From Streptomyces geranii (lineage in GTDB: Bacteria > Actinomycetota > Actinomycetes > Streptomycetales > Streptomycetaceae): DNA of 47,645 bases. The position numbers and the translations under genes are program-made. Location: contig NZ_PJME01000065.1 of NCBI RefSeq assembly GCF_002954775.1, positions 1 through 47,645 on the forward strand, read 5' to 3'. Positions 1 to 7,019 of this stretch are shown here, piece by piece; position 1 is the stretch's first letter, and each line of letters begins with the position of its first letter. A model generated the notes under the pieces. It had not been told where the DNA came from. It saw nothing but the letters and a program-made list of their open reading frames with translations, and ran no database searches.

Positions 1-823
1 GGATGCGGTAGGCCACGGCCCGGTTGGCCGCGACGCGGTCGGCCCACTCGGTGCCCCGGTGCGCGAACGCGACCCGGCAGGCCAGCACGTACCGGCCGTG
101 CGGGGCGTTCGCCAGATGCGCGAGCGGGGCCGGGAGTTTGAGGCTCACCTCACCATCCGGGCTGATCCGGATCGTCTCATTGCCGTAGCGCTTGCCGGAC
201 TCGCCGTCCGCCTGACAGAACCAGCGCTCCGCCTCCCACCGCTCACGCCACTCCGACTCCGTGAGCTGGGCCGAGTCCAGGTGATGCCGGGCACGGGCCA
301 GCCGCTTGCCGCCGCGTACGACGTGCACGGTGCCGGCCTCGCGGTCGGCCCGCGCGGCAGCCAGCCGGTCCTCAAGCACCCGTAGCCGCCTCGACTTCGC
401 ATGCCACTCCCGCCGGGACCGGTAACCCCCGGGCGCCTTCTTGGTTCCCTTCTGCCTGACCGGCAGGGATAGCCGGTGCTCGATGGTGCGGATACCGGCT
501 TCCAGGTTCTGGAGGTGTGCCGACTGGCAGCGGCGGGCCAGTGCCCACTGGTCGTGCGTGGCTTTGGTGATGGATCCGGCCCACCGCGACGACGAGAGTG
601 GCGTCAGCTCCCGCTTCCGCACCGCCCACGTTTCGGCGGAGTGCTCCAGGCCGTCCCGGCAGCGCGTCCTGAGATCCTTCGAAGCCAACGACCCCAGATG
701 CGCACCCATCAGGCGCAGCACCTTCTCATCGCCCGGCGTCAGCTCTTTGAGACGGGTCCGGACGGCCACACCAGTGGGACGGGACGCGACGAACGACGCC
801 GCCACACTCCGCAGCTCACCCAC
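1..823 (-). CDS. TnpB-related (IS200/IS605 accessory-type) protein, 5' part only
   Basis: An open minus-strand frame starts with GTG at 823 and runs off the left edge, giving about 274 residues with no stop. An in-frame TAG at 836-838 limits the start. The protein begins VGELRSVAASFVASRPTG and is rich in Arg, Lys, Trp and Glu, with helical stretches such as WAGSITKATHDQWALARRC and RWEAERWFCQADGESGKRYG. From memory this matches the long Streptomyces proteins annotated as TnpB-related IS200/IS605 accessory proteins. TnpB proteins are RNA-guided nucleases with a C-terminal RuvC domain, but that half lies outside the window, so activity cannot be judged. No tnpA and no element end is visible upstream. 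The family assignment is recognition, not alignment; the reading frame itself is clear from codon bias. Confidence 0.72.
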   Translation of the reverse strand, partial: MGELRSVAASFVASRPTGVAVRTRLKELTPGDEKVLRLMGAHLGSLASKDLRTRCRDGLEHSAETWAVRKRELTPLSSSRWAGSITKATHDQWALARRCQSAHLQNLEAGIRTIEHRLSLPVRQKGTKKAPGGYRSRREWHAKSRRLRVLEDRLAAARADREAGTVHVVRGGKRLARARHHLDSAQLTESEWRERWEAERWFCQADGESGKRYGNETIRISPDGEVSLKLPAPLAHLANAPHGRYVLACRVAFAHRGTEWADRVAANRAVAYRI

Positions 824-1362
824 CCCTGTGACCCCCTACTCGATGCCGCCCGAAGATTCCGCCGTCATGAGAAACGAGCACCACCCGCTAAGGTCACGCA
901 TTCGACGAGGGAACGTCAGTTCCCCACCGAAACCGACCTCACAGCCAAGGCCATGGCATGACACGGGCCGGCAGTACTCGCTCCCACTCACCAGAACGCT
1001 CTTGACACTCCAGTGACGGCAGCTCCAAACCCCTGTTCCTCGGGGCCTGATCACTCATGCCTGGCCGCTCGCGGGTACCGTGGCTCCGCCGGACGCGCGG
1101 CAGCGGCAGTGCGGTGGCAGCGGCCGGGAAGCAGGCTACGTACACGGCTGGCGGGACCAGTAGCGTGGTCACTGCATGTGGTCACTGCATGTGGTCACTG
1201 CATGTACTGAGCGAATAGTGGAAGGTGGGGGATTTCGTCGTGCGAGCGGCGGAAGAACCGCGGAATGTGAGCTTCGGCGCCGTGGTTCGTCCGTTCGTAC
1301 ACGTCTGCCGTTCCGCCCGCTGGGTAGGCCTGCGAAGGAAACCCGCCAACAAGGAGGCCTCC
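824..1362. other. 539-bp gene-free stretch upstream of malQ region
   Basis: I see no convincing coding frame here; the short frames have poor codon bias and no ribosome binding site. The stretch separates the TnpB-related gene from the malQ block and contains the 13-bp tandem repeats at 1165-1203. A TTGACA-like hexamer occurs near 1003 without a good -10 partner. Confidence 0.5.
1165..1203. repeat. three tandem 13-bp repeats
   Basis: The unit GTGGTCACTGCAT is present three times without interruption (1165-1177, 1178-1190, 1191-1203) and is followed by a partial GT. The three copies are identical. It lies 160 bp upstream of the small acidic protein gene and malQ. It may be a regulator-binding array or replication slippage; nothing here decides between them. 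Confidence 0.9.
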
Positions 1363-1578
1363 GTGGCCGTACCGGCCTACATCTTCAGCGCAGAGAGCGT
1401 GGATGCCGAGGCGCCGCTCACCAGTGAGCCGCCGCTGCCCGCCGCCGAGCCGCTCACCAGCGAGCCCCCGCTCGCCGACGCCGAGGCGATGACGAGCGAG
1501 CACGCCGACGCCGAGGCGGACCCCACGGGCCTGTACGAGGGGCCGGTGCCGGCGCTCTCGGACCTCGCGGGGCTGTAG
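1363..1578 (+). CDS. small acidic repeat protein coupled to malQ
   Basis: A 71-residue protein. I chose the GTG at 1363 because a strong AAGGAGG lies 5 nt upstream (1351-1357); a longer frame from 1225 has no good ribosome binding site. The sequence is Glu/Asp/Ala/Pro-rich and holds imperfect 12-residue repeats: PLTSEPPLPAAE, PLTSEPPLADAE, then the shorter AMTSEHADAE. There is no signal peptide, membrane segment or recognised domain. Its TAG stop abuts the ATG of malQ (TAGATG) and malQ lacks a clear ribosome binding site of its own, so translation of the two is probably coupled. Function unknown. It could be a partner of the glucanotransferase or mainly a translational leader. Confidence 0.55.
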   Translation: MAVPAYIFSAESVDAEAPLTSEPPLPAAEPLTSEPPLADAEAMTSEHADAEADPTGLYEGPVPALSDLAGL

Positions 1579-3678
1579 ATGTCCGCACCCGCCGGGTCCC
1601 TGGAGGGGCTCCCCGAGGAGCGGCTCGCGCTCGCCCGGCTCGCCGAGCTGCACGGTGTCGCCCCCGCCTTCCAGCCCTCCCCGGACCGTACGGTCGCCGC
1701 CTCCGACTCCGCCCTCGTCGCCGTCCTGGCCGCGCTCGGCGTCGACGCGGGCACCCCGGACGCGGTCATGGCCGCCCTCGCCGCCCGCGAGCGGGAACTG
1801 GCGGCCCGCCTGCTGCCGCCGACGGTCGTGTGCGGCGCCGACGGCACGGCGACCGCGCTGGCCGCACTGCCCGAGGGCACCCGGCTCAGCATCCGCACCG
1901 AACAGGGCGAGACCTGCGACTCCGTCGACCGACTCGCCCCCGGTGTACACGAGTTGGACGCCTTCGCACCCGACGGCCGCACCGCCCGCGCCCACCTCGT
2001 CGTCGCCCCCGCCCGGCTGCCCACGCCCACCGGACGCTCGTACGGCCTCCTCGTCCAGCTCTACTCGCTCCTCTCCCGGCGCTCCTGGGGCATGGGCGAC
2101 CTGGGCGATCTCGCCGAGCTGAGCGCCTGGGCCGGGCGGGCGTTGGGGGCAGGGTTCGTGCAGGTCAATCCCTTGCACGCCGCCGTACCCGGGGCGCCCA
2201 CCGACCCCTCCCCCTACCGCCCCTCCTCCCGCCGCTTCCCCGACCCCGTGCACCTGCGGGTCGAGAGCATCCCCGAGTACGCGTACCTCGGAGGGGACGG
2301 TGAACAGGTGCGCGGGCTGCTGGAGCGGGCCCGGCGGCTGCGGGAAGCGGTGCTGGACAAGGGCGAGTTGATCGACCGGGACGCCGTGTGGGAACTCAAG
2401 CGCGAGGCACTGCAGTCGGTCTGCGCCGTGCCGCTCGGGCCCGGGCGGCAGGCCGAGTACGCCGACTTCCTCGCGCGTGCCGGTGCGGCGCTGGAGGACC
2501 ACGCCACCTGGTGCGCGCTCGCCGAGACGCACGGCTCGGACTGGTCCCGCTGGCCGGCCGGTCTCCAGGACCCCCGGTCCGCCGAAACCGCCCGCGCCCG
2601 GGGCGAGTTGATGGACCGGATCGACTTCCACTGCCACCTCGCCTGGCTCACCGACACCCAGCTCGCCGACGCCCAGCGGGCCGCCCGCGACGCGGGCATG
2701 CCGGTCGGGATCGTGCACGACCTCGCCGTCGGCGTGCATCCCGGCGGCGCCGACGCCTGGGCGCAGCAGGAGTACTTCGCGGCCGGCATGTCGGTCGGGG
2801 CACCCCCGGACGCCTTCAACGCGCGCGGCCAGGACTGGGGCCTGCCGCCCTGGCGACCCGACCGCCTCGCCGAGTCCGGCTACACCCCGTACCGCCAGCT
2901 CCTGCGCGCCCTCTTCGGCTACGCGGGCGCCCTGCGCATCGACCACGTCATGGGCCTGTTCCGGCTCTGGTGGGTGCCGCAGGGGCAGGCGCCCACGGAG
3001 GGCGCGTACGTACGGTACGACGCCGAGGCCATGCTCGCCGTGCTCGCGCTGGAGGCCTCGCGGGCCGGGGCGATCGTGATCGGCGAGGATCTGGGGACCG
3101 TCGAGCCGGGGGTGCGGGAGACGCTGCACGAGCGCGGGGTGCTCGGTACGTCCGTGCTGTGGTTCGAGCGGGACTGGGACGGTGACGGACGGCCGCTGTC
3201 CCCGGACCGCTGGCGTGCCGACTGCCTGGCCACCGCCACCACCCACGACCTGCCGCCCACCGCCGCCCGTCTCTCCGGCGACCACGTCGAACTCCGCGAC
3301 CGGCTCGGCCTGTTGACCAACCCGGTGGCGGAGGAGCGGGCCGCCGCGTCCGCCGACACCGGCGAGTGGCTGACCCTGCTCTCCCGTCTCGGCCTGCTGA
3401 AGGGCTGCAGCGGCGGGCACTCGGGGGAGGCGGAGGAGGCCGAGATCCAGGCCGTCCACCGCTATCTGCTGCGCACCCCGGCCCGCATGATCGGCGTCTG
3501 GCTCCCGGACGGCGTCGGCGACCGCCGCCCGCAGAACCTGCCGGGCACGTGGGACCAGTACCCGAACTGGCGGCTGCCCATCGCCGACGCGGAGGGCAGG
3601 CCGGTGACGCTGGAGGAGCTGGCGGGGTCGGCACGGCTTCGGGCGCTGATGGAGGTGCTCAGGGAGGGTGCCCCCTGA
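1579..3678 (+). CDS. malQ: 4-alpha-glucanotransferase (amylomaltase, GH77)
   Basis: A 699-residue cytoplasmic enzyme that transfers alpha-1,4-glucan segments between maltodextrins, used in maltose and glycogen metabolism. GH77 signatures are visible: the nucleophile segment LRIDHVMGLFRLWWVP, the acid/base segment IVIGEDLGT, and TTHDLPPTAARLSGDH with the third catalytic Asp. The C-terminal motif NLPGTWDQYPNWRLPI is also typical. The first 150 residues form an extra N-terminal beta-domain, as in the long bacterial MalQ class. The ATG directly follows the stop of the small acidic protein gene. A 10-bp hairpin follows the stop. Confidence 0.95.
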   Translation: MSAPAGSLEGLPEERLALARLAELHGVAPAFQPSPDRTVAASDSALVAVLAALGVDAGTPDAVMAALAARERELAARLLPPTVVCGADGTATALAALPEGTRLSIRTEQGETCDSVDRLAPGVHELDAFAPDGRTARAHLVVAPARLPTPTGRSYGLLVQLYSLLSRRSWGMGDLGDLAELSAWAGRALGAGFVQVNPLHAAVPGAPTDPSPYRPSSRRFPDPVHLRVESIPEYAYLGGDGEQVRGLLERARRLREAVLDKGELIDRDAVWELKREALQSVCAVPLGPGRQAEYADFLARAGAALEDHATWCALAETHGSDWSRWPAGLQDPRSAETARARGELMDRIDFHCHLAWLTDTQLADAQRAARDAGMPVGIVHDLAVGVHPGGADAWAQQEYFAAGMSVGAPPDAFNARGQDWGLPPWRPDRLAESGYTPYRQLLRALFGYAGALRIDHVMGLFRLWWVPQGQAPTEGAYVRYDAEAMLAVLALEASRAGAIVIGEDLGTVEPGVRETLHERGVLGTSVLWFERDWDGDGRPLSPDRWRADCLATATTHDLPPTAARLSGDHVELRDRLGLLTNPVAEERAAASADTGEWLTLLSRLGLLKGCSGGHSGEAEEAEIQAVHRYLLRTPARMIGVWLPDGVGDRRPQNLPGTWDQYPNWRLPIADAEGRPVTLEELAGSARLRALMEVLREGAP

Positions 3679-3686
3679 GCCGCGGC

Positions 3687-3713
3687 GGGCGTCCGGGGCC
3701 TTGCCGGACGCCC
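3687..3713 (+). terminator. hairpin after malQ
   Basis: A perfect 10-bp stem GGGCGTCCGG / CCGGACGCCC with a 7-nt loop starts 9 nt after the malQ stop. There is no T tract, which is common in Streptomyces terminators. Confidence 0.6.
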
Positions 3714-3775
3714 CGATCGCCTCGTACGGGCACCCCGGGCGCGCGGCCCCGCCGGGCGTTCGCTACTTTTGCACC

Positions 3776-4042
3776 GTGGACAACAAGAACGCCCTGCGCG
3801 CCGGTGCACTGGTCGCCGGTACGACGCTGATGATGCTGCTCATGACGTCTCCCGCGCTCGCGCTCACCCGCGACGACGGTGACGACCCAGGCCACGGCCT
3901 GAGCGTCATCGACACGCTGGGTCTCTACGTCGTCGCCCCGATCGCCCTGTTCGCGGTCATCGCGGGCCTGGTGATGGTCCTGGACAAGTCCTCGGACCGC
4001 GCCCCGAAGGCCGCCAAGCCCGGCAAGCCCGCCAAGGCCTGA
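3776..4042 (+). CDS. small membrane protein, probably leaderless
   Basis: An 88-residue protein from GTG 3776. It has a hydrophobic N-terminal segment (AGALVAGTTLMMLLMTSPALA) that could be a signal peptide. A charged patch (TRDDGDDPGHG) follows, then a second membrane span (LYVVAPIALFAVIAGLVMVL) and a basic Lys/Pro/Ala tail (PKAAKPGKPAKA). There is no ribosome binding site. A TACTTT box at 3764-3769 lies 6 nt before the GTG, so a leaderless transcript is likely. Function unknown. An upstream in-frame start at 3668 overlaps malQ and its terminator and was rejected. Confidence 0.75.
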   Translation: MDNKNALRAGALVAGTTLMMLLMTSPALALTRDDGDDPGHGLSVIDTLGLYVVAPIALFAVIAGLVMVLDKSSDRAPKAAKPGKPAKA

Positions 4043-4096
4043 CGTCCTCTCCCTACCTTTGAACTCTCCCTCTGATCGTTCTGAGGGTGCTGTTCT

Positions 4097-4621
4097 CTAT
4101 GGCTGCCGCGGGCCCTCCGCCGCTGTCAGCAGTTCCCGCAGAAGGCCGGCCAGTTGGTCGGCCTTTTCGGTGTCCAGGGCGGCCAGGGCCTCCGTCTGGG
4201 CGGCCAGGCCGACGCCGACCGCCTCGTCGACGCGGGTCAGTCCCTCCTCCGTGAGGGTGACCTGGAGGCCGCGCCGGTCGTGCGGGTCCGGGGAACGGCG
4301 GACCAGCCCGGCCCGCTCCAGCTTGTCCAGCCGGCCGGTCATCCCGCCGGTGGTGAGCATCAGCGTCGACGACAGCTGACGCGGCGAGAGCGTGTACGGC
4401 TCACCGGCCCGGCGCAGGGTCGCCAGCACGTCGAACTCGCCACGTCCGATCCCGAACCGCGCGTACGCCTTCTCCGTCCGGTCGCCCATCGCGCGCGCGA
4501 GCCGGTAGATACGGCCGAAGACCTCCATCGCGGCGGTGTCGAGGTCGGGGCGCACCGCCGCCCACTGGTCGATGATCGCGTCGACGGGGTCCGTGCGCTG
4601 CGGGGGCGGTTCTGCGCTCAT
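4097..4621 (-). CDS. MarR family transcriptional regulator
   Basis: A 174-residue winged-helix dimeric regulator. The DNA-binding core FDVLATLRRAGEPYTLSPRQL, the recognition part STLMLTTGGMTGRLDKLERAGLV and the wing RRSPDPHDRRGLQVTLTEEG are the classic MarR pattern. The ATG at 4621 is preferred: a GATAAT box (4628-4633) sits 6 nt upstream, suggesting a leaderless transcript. A TTG at 4657 would add 12 residues over the promoter. The gene is divergent from an EamA exporter, the usual arrangement for a repressor of its neighbour. The shared intergenic region carries seven 15-bp repeats and a 14-bp palindrome that are likely operators. Confidence 0.92.
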   Translation of the reverse strand: MSAEPPPQRTDPVDAIIDQWAAVRPDLDTAAMEVFGRIYRLARAMGDRTEKAYARFGIGRGEFDVLATLRRAGEPYTLSPRQLSSTLMLTTGGMTGRLDKLERAGLVRRSPDPHDRRGLQVTLTEEGLTRVDEAVGVGLAAQTEALAALDTEKADQLAGLLRELLTAAEGPRQP

Positions 4622-4627
4622 GCGCCG

Positions 4628-4633
4628 ATTATC
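4628..4633 (-). promoter_or_regulatory. -10 box of leaderless MarR gene
   Basis: GATAAT on the minus strand ends 6 nt before the ATG at 4621. This spacing places transcription initiation at or next to the start codon. No clear -35 hexamer is seen. Confidence 0.45.
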
Positions 4634-4655
4634 CGGCCCTCGGAAGGTCACCCGC

Positions 4656-4760
4656 AAGAAAGTAGCCCGACGGCAAGTAGATGGACGGCAAGTAGATCAA
4701 TGCTAAGTGGCTTGACGGCAAGTTGCTTAGCGCTAAGCTACTTATTGCTGACCTACTCGA
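4656..4760. repeat. seven degenerate 15-bp direct repeats in MarR/EamA intergenic region
   Basis: Units start at 4656, 4671, 4686, 4701, 4716, 4731 and 4746. The consensus is roughly CGGCAAGTAGnTnGA. The core AAGTAG is exact in units 1-3 and decays to AAGTGG, AAGTTG, AAGCTA and GACCTA. The array covers most of the divergent promoter region, so it is a natural candidate for a multi-site MarR operator. Confidence 0.8.
4725..4738. promoter_or_regulatory. palindromic operator candidate for MarR regulator
   Basis: GCTTAGCGCTAAGC is a perfect 14-bp palindrome lying across repeat units 4 and 5, upstream of the EamA gene start at 4774. MarR proteins bind palindromes of this length and TTAG/CTAA-containing composition. 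Confidence 0.65.
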
Positions 4761-4773
4761 AGGGTGCGCCGTC

Positions 4774-5700
4774 ATGCGCGTCATACTCCTCACCGCCCTG
4801 GCCCCCATCTCCTGGGGCACCACGTACGCCGTCGCGACCGAGTTCCTGCCGCCCGACCGCCCCCTCTTCACCGGCCTGCTGCGCGCCCTCCCCGCCGGTC
4901 TCTTCCTGCTCGCGTTGACCCGGGTGCTGCCGCGCGGCGCGTGGTGGTGGAAGGCGGCGGTCCTGGGCGCGCTCAACATCGGCGCCTTCTTCCCGCTGCT
5001 GTTCCTGTCCGCGTACCGGCTCCCGGGCGGGATGGCGGCGGTCGTCGGCTCGGTCGGCCCGCTGTTCGTCGCCGGGCTCGCGACGGTGTTCCTGGGCGAG
5101 CGGCCGACCGTACGGACCCTGCTGACCGGGGTCGCGGCGGCGCTCGGCGTCAGTCTGGTCGTGCTGAAGGCGGCCGGGGCGCTGGACGCGGTCGGCGTGC
5201 TGGCCGCCCTCGCCTCCACGGCGTCGATGTCGACGGGGACGGTACTGACGAAGCGCTGGGGCCGCCCGGAGGGCGTGGGCCCGCTGGCCCTCACCGGCTG
5301 GCAGCTGACGGCAGGCGGCCTGCTCATCGCACCCCTCGCCCTCCTGATCGAGGGCGCCCCGCCCGCGCTGGACGGCCGGGCGGTCGCCGGGTACCTCTAC
5401 CTGGCGCTGGCGAACACGGCGGTGGCGTACTGGCTCTGGTTCCGCGGCATCGGCCGCCTCACCGCGACCCAGGTCACCTTCCTGGGCCCCCTCTCCCCCC
5501 TGACCGCCGCGATCGTCGGCTGGGCAGCCCTGGGCCAGGCCCTCACGCCGGTCCAACTGGTCGGCATGGGGCTGGCGTTCGGGGCGACGGTGGCGGGACA
5601 GCTGGGGGTACGGGGGCGGGTGGTGGGGGTGGCGTCCGGTACGGCCGCCGCGGCAACGGGGGCGAAGGGCGGGGCGCCTTTGCGGGCGGCGCGCCTGTGA
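4774..5700 (+). CDS. EamA (DMT superfamily) transporter
   Basis: A 308-residue inner membrane protein with ten predicted spans in two EamA repeats, of the class that exports metabolites, drugs or amino acids. The first repeat begins LLTALAPISWGTTYAVATEF; the second begins near LAALASTASMSTGTVLTKRW. The segment SVGPLFVAGLATVFLGERPT is the typical end of repeat one. I chose the ATG at 4774 because GAAGGG lies 9 nt upstream. An in-frame ATG at 4723 would put coding sequence over the operator array. It is probably repressed by the divergent MarR protein. Substrate unknown. Confidence 0.9.
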   Translation: MRVILLTALAPISWGTTYAVATEFLPPDRPLFTGLLRALPAGLFLLALTRVLPRGAWWWKAAVLGALNIGAFFPLLFLSAYRLPGGMAAVVGSVGPLFVAGLATVFLGERPTVRTLLTGVAAALGVSLVVLKAAGALDAVGVLAALASTASMSTGTVLTKRWGRPEGVGPLALTGWQLTAGGLLIAPLALLIEGAPPALDGRAVAGYLYLALANTAVAYWLWFRGIGRLTATQVTFLGPLSPLTAAIVGWAALGQALTPVQLVGMGLAFGATVAGQLGVRGRVVGVASGTAAAATGAKGGAPLRAARL

Positions 5701-5731
5701 GGGGAGGGGGAGGGGGTAGGCGAGCCGGCGT

Positions 5732-6433
5732 TCAAGCCAGCAGGGCGGCGACCTCGTCGCGGATTGATGGCATGGCCGTGTACACCGTGCCCGGGCACTC
5801 CGTGGACGCCCAGTGGCGGTGGCCGCCTATGACCGGTGCCGGTCTGCTGACCCCGCTCACCGGGTTGACGTAGACGACCTTTCCCAAGGGGGCCAGCGTG
5901 TGGCGGGACGCGAGGTCGGCCAGGAGTTGGACCAGGGCGGTGCGGGCGGCGGACGTCGGGGGTGTGGTCGTCAGGGTGCCGAGCAGGGCGATGCCGAGGT
6001 TTCCGGAGTTGTACCCCGCCACGTGCGCGCCGGTGACCATCAGGCCCGAGGCGTCGTGTGCGGGGGTGCCGTCGGTGCCGGACCAGCGGCCCTCGTACAC
6101 CAGACCGTCCTTGTCGATCAGGTAGTTGTAGCCCATGTCGCCGTAACTGGCCGCCGCCGTACGGTAGATGGCGCGGACCACGGCGGCGGAGTCCGGGTCG
6201 CTGCTGCCGTCGGCGGTGTGGTGGACGACGAGCGTCTGGACCGGGTAGTAGGCGGAAGGCCACAACTCCGTGCCGTCGGCGGCGAATCGCAGGCTCTCGT
6301 CCGCGCCCCAGTCGGCGCGCGACAGCAGGGTGTACGCGGCGGACTCCGCGGACGCGGGGGCGACGGGCAGCGCGAGCGACGCGGCGCCTGCGCCGAGGGC
6401 GGTCAGTAACGTTCGTCGGGGCAACGGGGCCAT
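5732..6433 (-). CDS. secreted N-acetylmuramoyl-L-alanine amidase (PGRP/amidase_2 fold)
   Basis: A 233-residue protein. The N-terminus PLPRRTLLTALGAGAASLAL has a twin-arginine motif and the likely cleavage is after ASA, so it is Tat-exported. The mature part has the peptidoglycan recognition fold: a first zinc His region (LVVHHTADG), GYNYLIDKDGLVYEGR and GAHVAGYNSGNLGIALLG. The second zinc site (GGHRHWASTECPG) has the His and Cys expected of an active amidase. It probably cleaves the amide between MurNAc and the stem peptide outside the cell. The peptidoglycan-binding protein gene upstream on the same strand fits cell-wall remodelling. Confidence 0.93.
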   Translation of the reverse strand: MAPLPRRTLLTALGAGAASLALPVAPASAESAAYTLLSRADWGADESLRFAADGTELWPSAYYPVQTLVVHHTADGSSDPDSAAVVRAIYRTAAASYGDMGYNYLIDKDGLVYEGRWSGTDGTPAHDASGLMVTGAHVAGYNSGNLGIALLGTLTTTPPTSAARTALVQLLADLASRHTLAPLGKVVYVNPVSGVSRPAPVIGGHRHWASTECPGTVYTAMPSIRDEVAALLA

Positions 6434-6482
6434 GGGGGTTCCTCCTGCTCGCTGTCAGGTTCTGGCGGGCCGCCGGACGTGG

Positions 6483-6866
6483 CTAGATGGCGCAGGCGTC
6501 CATGGGTGTGTACAGCCGGGGCCAGGTGCTGGGGCCGACTATGCCGTCCGCGCCGCCGGCCGTCCCGTTGCAGGTCTGCACCCACTGGACGCCCGCCAGC
6601 GTGCGGGAGCCGTAACTCCCGTCCTCCTCCAGCCAGTTGGGGTAGCCGCTGTAGTAGTTGATCAGGCACTGCACCTGGCGGACCGCGTCACCTGTGCTGC
6701 CCGGGTTGACCGTCGGTCGCGCTGCGTCGTCGATGTAGTTGCAGTTGGACTCGGCGGCCACGGTTGCTGCGGCGTTCGCCGGAGGGGTGCCGAGGAGCAG
6801 TGCGCCTCCTGCGGCCAGTGACACGACTGCGTGGACCAGGGCCGAGCGGTGGACACGGGTGCGCAT
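6483..6866 (-). CDS. secreted peptidoglycan-binding domain protein
   Basis: A 127-residue protein with a Sec-type signal (HAVVSLAAGGALLLGTPPANA) and a single PG_binding_1-type repeat. The repeat shows as NPGSTGDAVRQVQCLINYY, then DGSYGSRTLAGVQWVQ and DGIVGPSTWPRLY. Three Cys in the mature part may form disulfides. Start ATG 6866 has GGGGAAGG 4 nt upstream. The gene sits 49 bp before the amidase gene on the same strand, so the two may act together, a separate binding module beside a catalytic enzyme. Its promoter candidate is a TATGAT box just upstream. Confidence 0.88.
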   Translation of the reverse strand: MRTRVHRSALVHAVVSLAAGGALLLGTPPANAAATVAAESNCNYIDDAARPTVNPGSTGDAVRQVQCLINYYSGYPNWLEEDGSYGSRTLAGVQWVQTCNGTAGGADGIVGPSTWPRLYTPMDACAI

Positions 6867-6940
6867 GATGCCTTCCCCAGGGTGAGTGACCGACCGGTAC
6901 AGGGCGGTCAGATCATAGGGAAAGCTAGGGCTCCTGGTAC

Positions 6941-6982
6941 GCCGAACGGCGCGCTCCGGCGGACCGGGACGCGCCGTTCGGC
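6941..6982 (-). terminator. terminator after pepN
   Basis: A perfect 13-bp inverted repeat GCCGAACGGCGCG / CGCGCCGTTCGGC with a 16-nt loop, located between the pepN stop at 7020 and the downstream gene. Confidence 0.75.
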
Positions 6983-7019
6983 TGAAACAGCACCCAAGGG
7001 GGGCCAGTCGGCCAGGGGG

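Noticed and set aside
1225..1362. N-terminal extension of the small acidic protein to 1225
   Set aside because: No ribosome binding site at 1225, whereas GTG 1363 has AAGGAGG at ideal distance.
1195..3459. 754-codon minus-strand open frame opposite malQ
   Set aside because: High-GC antisense shadow: low-complexity Gly/Arg/Gln/Val product with no domain, while the plus frame is a clear GH77 enzyme.
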